9,274 bases of DNA from Eubacterium sp. Lineage in GTDB: Bacteria; Bacillota; Clostridia; Oscillospirales; Acutalibacteraceae. Each line of letters opens with the position of its first letter. Within the stretch, counting starts at the first letter, position 1. A program made the translations under genes and the position numbers. Where the stretch lies: NCBI GenBank assembly GCA_029052085.1, contig JAIDJS010000175.1:1-9274 (forward strand), given 5' to 3'. The notes under the pieces were generated by a model, which was not told the DNA's origin, ran no database searches, and saw nothing but the letters and a program-made list of their open reading frames with translations. This document shows positions 6,994-9,274 of the stretch, piece by piece.

Positions 6994-7022
6994 ATTATAA
7001 GACAACAAACACCGAATGTCAA
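6994..7022 (-). promoter_or_regulatory. Consensus sigma-A promoter of the tetR-ABC operon
   Basis: On the minus strand, TTGACA (7017-7022) and TATAAT (6994-6999) both match the consensus at every base, with the ideal 17-base spacer. The predicted transcription start is near 6987, giving a leader of about 47 bases. Such a strong promoter normally needs a repressor, which fits the adjacent palindrome and TetR gene. Confidence 0.9.
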
Positions 7023-7039
7023 CAGAATATTTAATCAGC

Positions 7040-7071
7040 AAAAAGCAGCAGTCATCACTGACTGCTGCTTT
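7040..7071 (-). terminator. Hairpin terminator after the YhgE/Pip gene
   Basis: AAAGCAGCAGTCA (7042-7054) and TGACTGCTGCTTT (7059-7071) form a perfect 13-base stem with a 4-base loop. On the minus strand it begins 3 bases after the stop codon of the YhgE/Pip gene. The T run is only five bases and partly inside the stem, so termination may be incomplete. The -35 of the tetR promoter is about 20 bases further downstream. Confidence 0.8.
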
Positions 7072-7074
7072 CAT

Positions 7075-9222
7075 TTACATAACATCAGTATCCTCAAGGC
7101 GTTTATTAAAGAAAGATATAGGTTTTTTGAAAGGAATTCGGATTATAAGCCCGATAACAAGAGCAATTACAATATAGACCGACAGTTTAAGCAAATCAAT
7201 CCAGTAATCATTGCTGAAAGTACCACAGACACATTCCCGCATCGCATTTACAACATAGGTAAACGGAAGATACGGATGAATCGTGCGGAAGAATTTAGGC
7301 GTAACATCTATCGGAAATGTTCCTCCCGAGCCTCCTATCTGAATAACAAGAAGAATAACGGCTATTGCCTTTCCGATATCACCGAAAGATACAGTTAAGG
7401 AATAAATCAAAAAACTGTAAACGAATGAGGCAAAACAGCCTGCAAGAATAAACAGTACAGGATGCTCACACTGAATACCAAGAAACAGCAAATCTCCAAG
7501 GCAAATAATCAATCCCTGAACGAATGCCAGAGATACAAAAAGAAGTCCTCTGCCGAAATACTCCTGATACGGCTTTACATTGCCAAGCTCATTTTTATGC
7601 TTGACATTTGTTTTCAGTATCGCAACAAGCACAACTCCGCCAACCCAGATAGCAAGCGTGCTGTAAAAAGGAGCCATAGCCGAGCCATAGTTTTCAACCT
7701 CATAAACCTTATCCGTTTCAACTGTAACAGGGCAAGCCATAAATGCGCCGAATTCTCCCGAATTGCTTCTGATAATGTTCAGAAAAGCATTAAAGGATTC
7801 ATTATTGCTTAAATTCGTTATATTTTTTGAAAGCACATCAAGCTCTGCCGAAACGCCGACTAAAAGAGCCTGAAAGGAATCTGCACTCACTGAGCCTGCT
7901 GCCGTTGCAGCTTCAAGAGATTTTAAAATGGCAGCCATTTTTTCCTTATCACTGTCAATCATAGAAATCATATTTGAAGCATTGCCGAGAGCAGCCGTTA
8001 AAGATGATATTGTGCTGTTTATCTGCGGAACGGCAGTATTTTTATAATCATCGGCAACCGAATTCATCTTAGCTGATATACTGCTGAGCTTTGCCGTTAT
8101 ATTTTTAAAATCAGCAGGCTTATTATTTTTTAACGCCTTATCTATATCCGCTGCAGCCTGATCAGCAATATCCGAAATACTGTCAAGCTTTGCAACAAGC
8201 TCTGTTACCTTGCTTATCGGAATCGGAAGGCTTTTATTTATTTTTGAAAGAATTTCCGAAGCAGAGGCCGCTTTAGCCGAAATATCCGTTAACTTACTGT
8301 AAACATCTTTAAGAGTTGTATTAAATGTTTCATTCTCCTTAACACCGTTAATCTTATCCTGTGCCTCATTAATGGAAGCAATTGCACTGTCTATCTCTCT
8401 GTTTAAGCTATTGATTAACACACCTGCCGAATCGGTTACACCAAGCATCGCAATTTCAACAGATTTAACTGCATCCTGCGTATTATTGACCGCTGAGCCG
8501 GCATCACTGCTTAAGGATGAAAACTCGGAATGATTGAGTTCTTTGCCAAGCTCTTTAATAAGCCCTGCTGTTTCTGAAAAGCCGGAAACTGTTTTTTCAA
8601 GACTGTTTATACTTGTTTTGGCAGCATCTATCTGATTGGAAAGCTGTTCAAACAGATTATCATCCTTAATCGAAACATCATCGGAAATAATGCCGAAAAC
8701 CTCACTTAACACGTCTACAACCGTTGTAACAAAGGATTCATTAACCTGCGTCTGAACAGTTGTAACCACCTTATCCGTTATCTTTGTTGCAATTGCATTT
8801 TTCTTTTCATTTGCATAATACGTAATTTTCGGCTGAACAAAATCGGATTTTACAATGCTTGTTAATGATTCGCTGAAATGCTCGGGAATTTCAACTGCTG
8901 CATAGTATTTTCCGGATTTCACACCGTTCATCGCCTCATCCCCGGAAACAAATTTCCAATCTATGGAATCATTTGCTTTAAGATTTGTTACAATCTGATC
9001 GCCGACACAAATACTAAGATTTTCTATTTTAGCGCCCTTATCGGCATTAATTACTGCAACCTGCATATTTCCCGTGCTTCCATAAGGATCCCAGTTTGCA
9101 TAAATATTAAACCATGCATAAAGCGAGGGCAAAACCGCAACACCGACAACAAGAATAACTGCCATGGAATTTGTAAAAATCTTTTTTAAATCACGCTTAA
9201 ATATTTTCAGAATTGTTTTCAT
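7075..9222 (-). CDS. YhgE/Pip-family membrane protein (ABC-2-like)
   Basis: A 715-residue membrane protein of the YhgE/Pip family, related to B. subtilis YhgE, the Lactococcus phage infection protein Pip and, more distantly, EsaA of type VII secretion. One N-terminal membrane segment (about 18-40) leads into the family hallmark LPSLYAWFNIYANWDPYGST. A large external region follows (about 41-515), rich in Ser, Ala, Asn and Lys with long helical, probably coiled-coil stretches. Five C-terminal membrane segments come last (about 520-536, 557-582, 588-608, 617-632, 676-697), with the ABC-2-like GGSGGTFPIDVTPKFF (630-645). The start is ATG 9222, 6 bases after GAGGAGG; longer starts would lie in or before that site. 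The gene overlaps the preceding acidic-tailed gene and ends at a hairpin terminator. Family members serve as phage receptors or envelope proteins; the exact role here is unknown. No ATPase of its own is visible in the window. Confidence 0.93.
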   Translation of the reverse strand: MKTILKIFKRDLKKIFTNSMAVILVVGVAVLPSLYAWFNIYANWDPYGSTGNMQVAVINADKGAKIENLSICVGDQIVTNLKANDSIDWKFVSGDEAMNGVKSGKYYAAVEIPEHFSESLTSIVKSDFVQPKITYYANEKKNAIATKITDKVVTTVQTQVNESFVTTVVDVLSEVFGIISDDVSIKDDNLFEQLSNQIDAAKTSINSLEKTVSGFSETAGLIKELGKELNHSEFSSLSSDAGSAVNNTQDAVKSVEIAMLGVTDSAGVLINSLNREIDSAIASINEAQDKINGVKENETFNTTLKDVYSKLTDISAKAASASEILSKINKSLPIPISKVTELVAKLDSISDIADQAAADIDKALKNNKPADFKNITAKLSSISAKMNSVADDYKNTAVPQINSTISSLTAALGNASNMISMIDSDKEKMAAILKSLEAATAAGSVSADSFQALLVGVSAELDVLSKNITNLSNNESFNAFLNIIRSNSGEFGAFMACPVTVETDKVYEVENYGSAMAPFYSTLAIWVGGVVLVAILKTNVKHKNELGNVKPYQEYFGRGLLFVSLAFVQGLIICLGDLLFLGIQCEHPVLFILAGCFASFVYSFLIYSLTVSFGDIGKAIAVILLVIQIGGSGGTFPIDVTPKFFRTIHPYLPFTYVVNAMRECVCGTFSNDYWIDLLKLSVYIVIALVIGLIIRIPFKKPISFFNKRLEDTDVM

Positions 9223-9274
9223 TTTCATCCTCCTCATCGTCTTCATAATCATCAAAATGTATTTCTTTAAACTC
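9197..9274 (-). CDS. 3' end of an unidentified gene with a very acidic C-terminus (partial)
   Basis: Entering from the right edge, a frame runs for 25 codons to TAA at 9197-9199. It encodes a tail that includes FDDYEDDEEDENENNSENI, with about half the residues Asp or Glu. It overlaps the start of the YhgE/Pip gene by 26 bases. Its GAG-GAG codons form the ribosome binding site of that gene. Such overlap is usual for co-transcribed genes. A second YhgE/Pip paralogue is a natural guess for the upstream partner, because these genes often occur in pairs, but nothing here proves it. Too little is visible for any function. It could also be a chance open frame. Confidence 0.55.
   Translation of the reverse strand, partial: EFKEIHFDDYEDDEEDENENNSENI
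9229..9235 (-). promoter_or_regulatory. Ribosome binding site of the YhgE/Pip gene (decides the start)
   Basis: GAGGAGG on the minus strand lies 6 bases before ATG 9222. The alternative ATG at 9228 touches it directly and is unlikely to be used. The site sits inside the acidic coding tail of the preceding gene. Confidence 0.85.

Noticed and set aside
7462..7812. 116-codon plus-strand open frame opposite the YhgE/Pip gene
   Set aside because: It is antisense to a conserved membrane region of the YhgE/Pip protein and has no features of its own.
9223..9255. Longer start (TTG 9255) for the YhgE/Pip protein
   Set aside because: It would place the strong GAGGAGG inside the coding region. The added residues do not resemble the family N-terminus, which begins at ATG 9222.

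Overview
The window reads as chromosomal DNA of a low-GC, endospore-forming member of the Clostridia, probably a gut Ruminococcaceae/Oscillospiraceae-type bacterium. The grounds are AT-rich DNA, strong AGGAGG-type ribosome binding sites, a clear spoIIID homologue (a sporulation regulator of Firmicutes), a YhgE/Pip-family membrane protein and a family 2 beta-galactosidase of the clostridial kind. The genus is an inference. I see no phage, transposase, CRISPR array, tRNA or rRNA.

Left region (1-3347): a two-gene minus-strand unit. A GNAT acetyltransferase (2733-3206) is followed 18 bases later by a large glycoside hydrolase family 2 protein, a LacZ-type beta-galactosidase. Its start is at 2714 and it runs off the left edge after 904 codons without a stop. 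It is the largest gene in the window. The short open frames over 1-2714 are shadows of it. An AT-rich divergent spacer (3207-3347) separates this unit from spoIIID.

Middle region (3348-4514): two plus-strand genes, spoIIID (best start TTG at 3348) and proC (start ATG at 3667, pyrroline-5-carboxylate reductase). proC appears to have its own promoter, overlapping the end of spoIIID. It ends in a strong hairpin terminator that also lies between proC and the convergent permease gene.

Right region (4531-9274): minus strand throughout. From right to left it holds the 3' end of an unidentified gene with a very acidic C-terminus, a YhgE/Pip-type membrane protein (7075-9222) and a hairpin terminator. 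These are followed by a consensus sigma-A promoter with a 17-base spacer and a palindromic putative operator, then a tightly packed three-gene operon. The operon encodes a TetR-family repressor, an ABC ATPase (4-base overlap) and an FtsX-like permease (2-base gap). The simplest reading is a self-regulated MacB/LolD-type ABC transporter whose ligand binds the TetR protein. Its substrate cannot be told from sequence.

Overall this is mostly ordinary housekeeping and accessory content. I do not see a clearly new system. The points most worth a second look are the promoter/operator of the TetR-ABC operon, the acidic gene end that doubles as the ribosome binding site of yhgE, the non-canonical residues around the beta-galactosidase active site, and the perfect inverted repeat over the putative proC transcription start.
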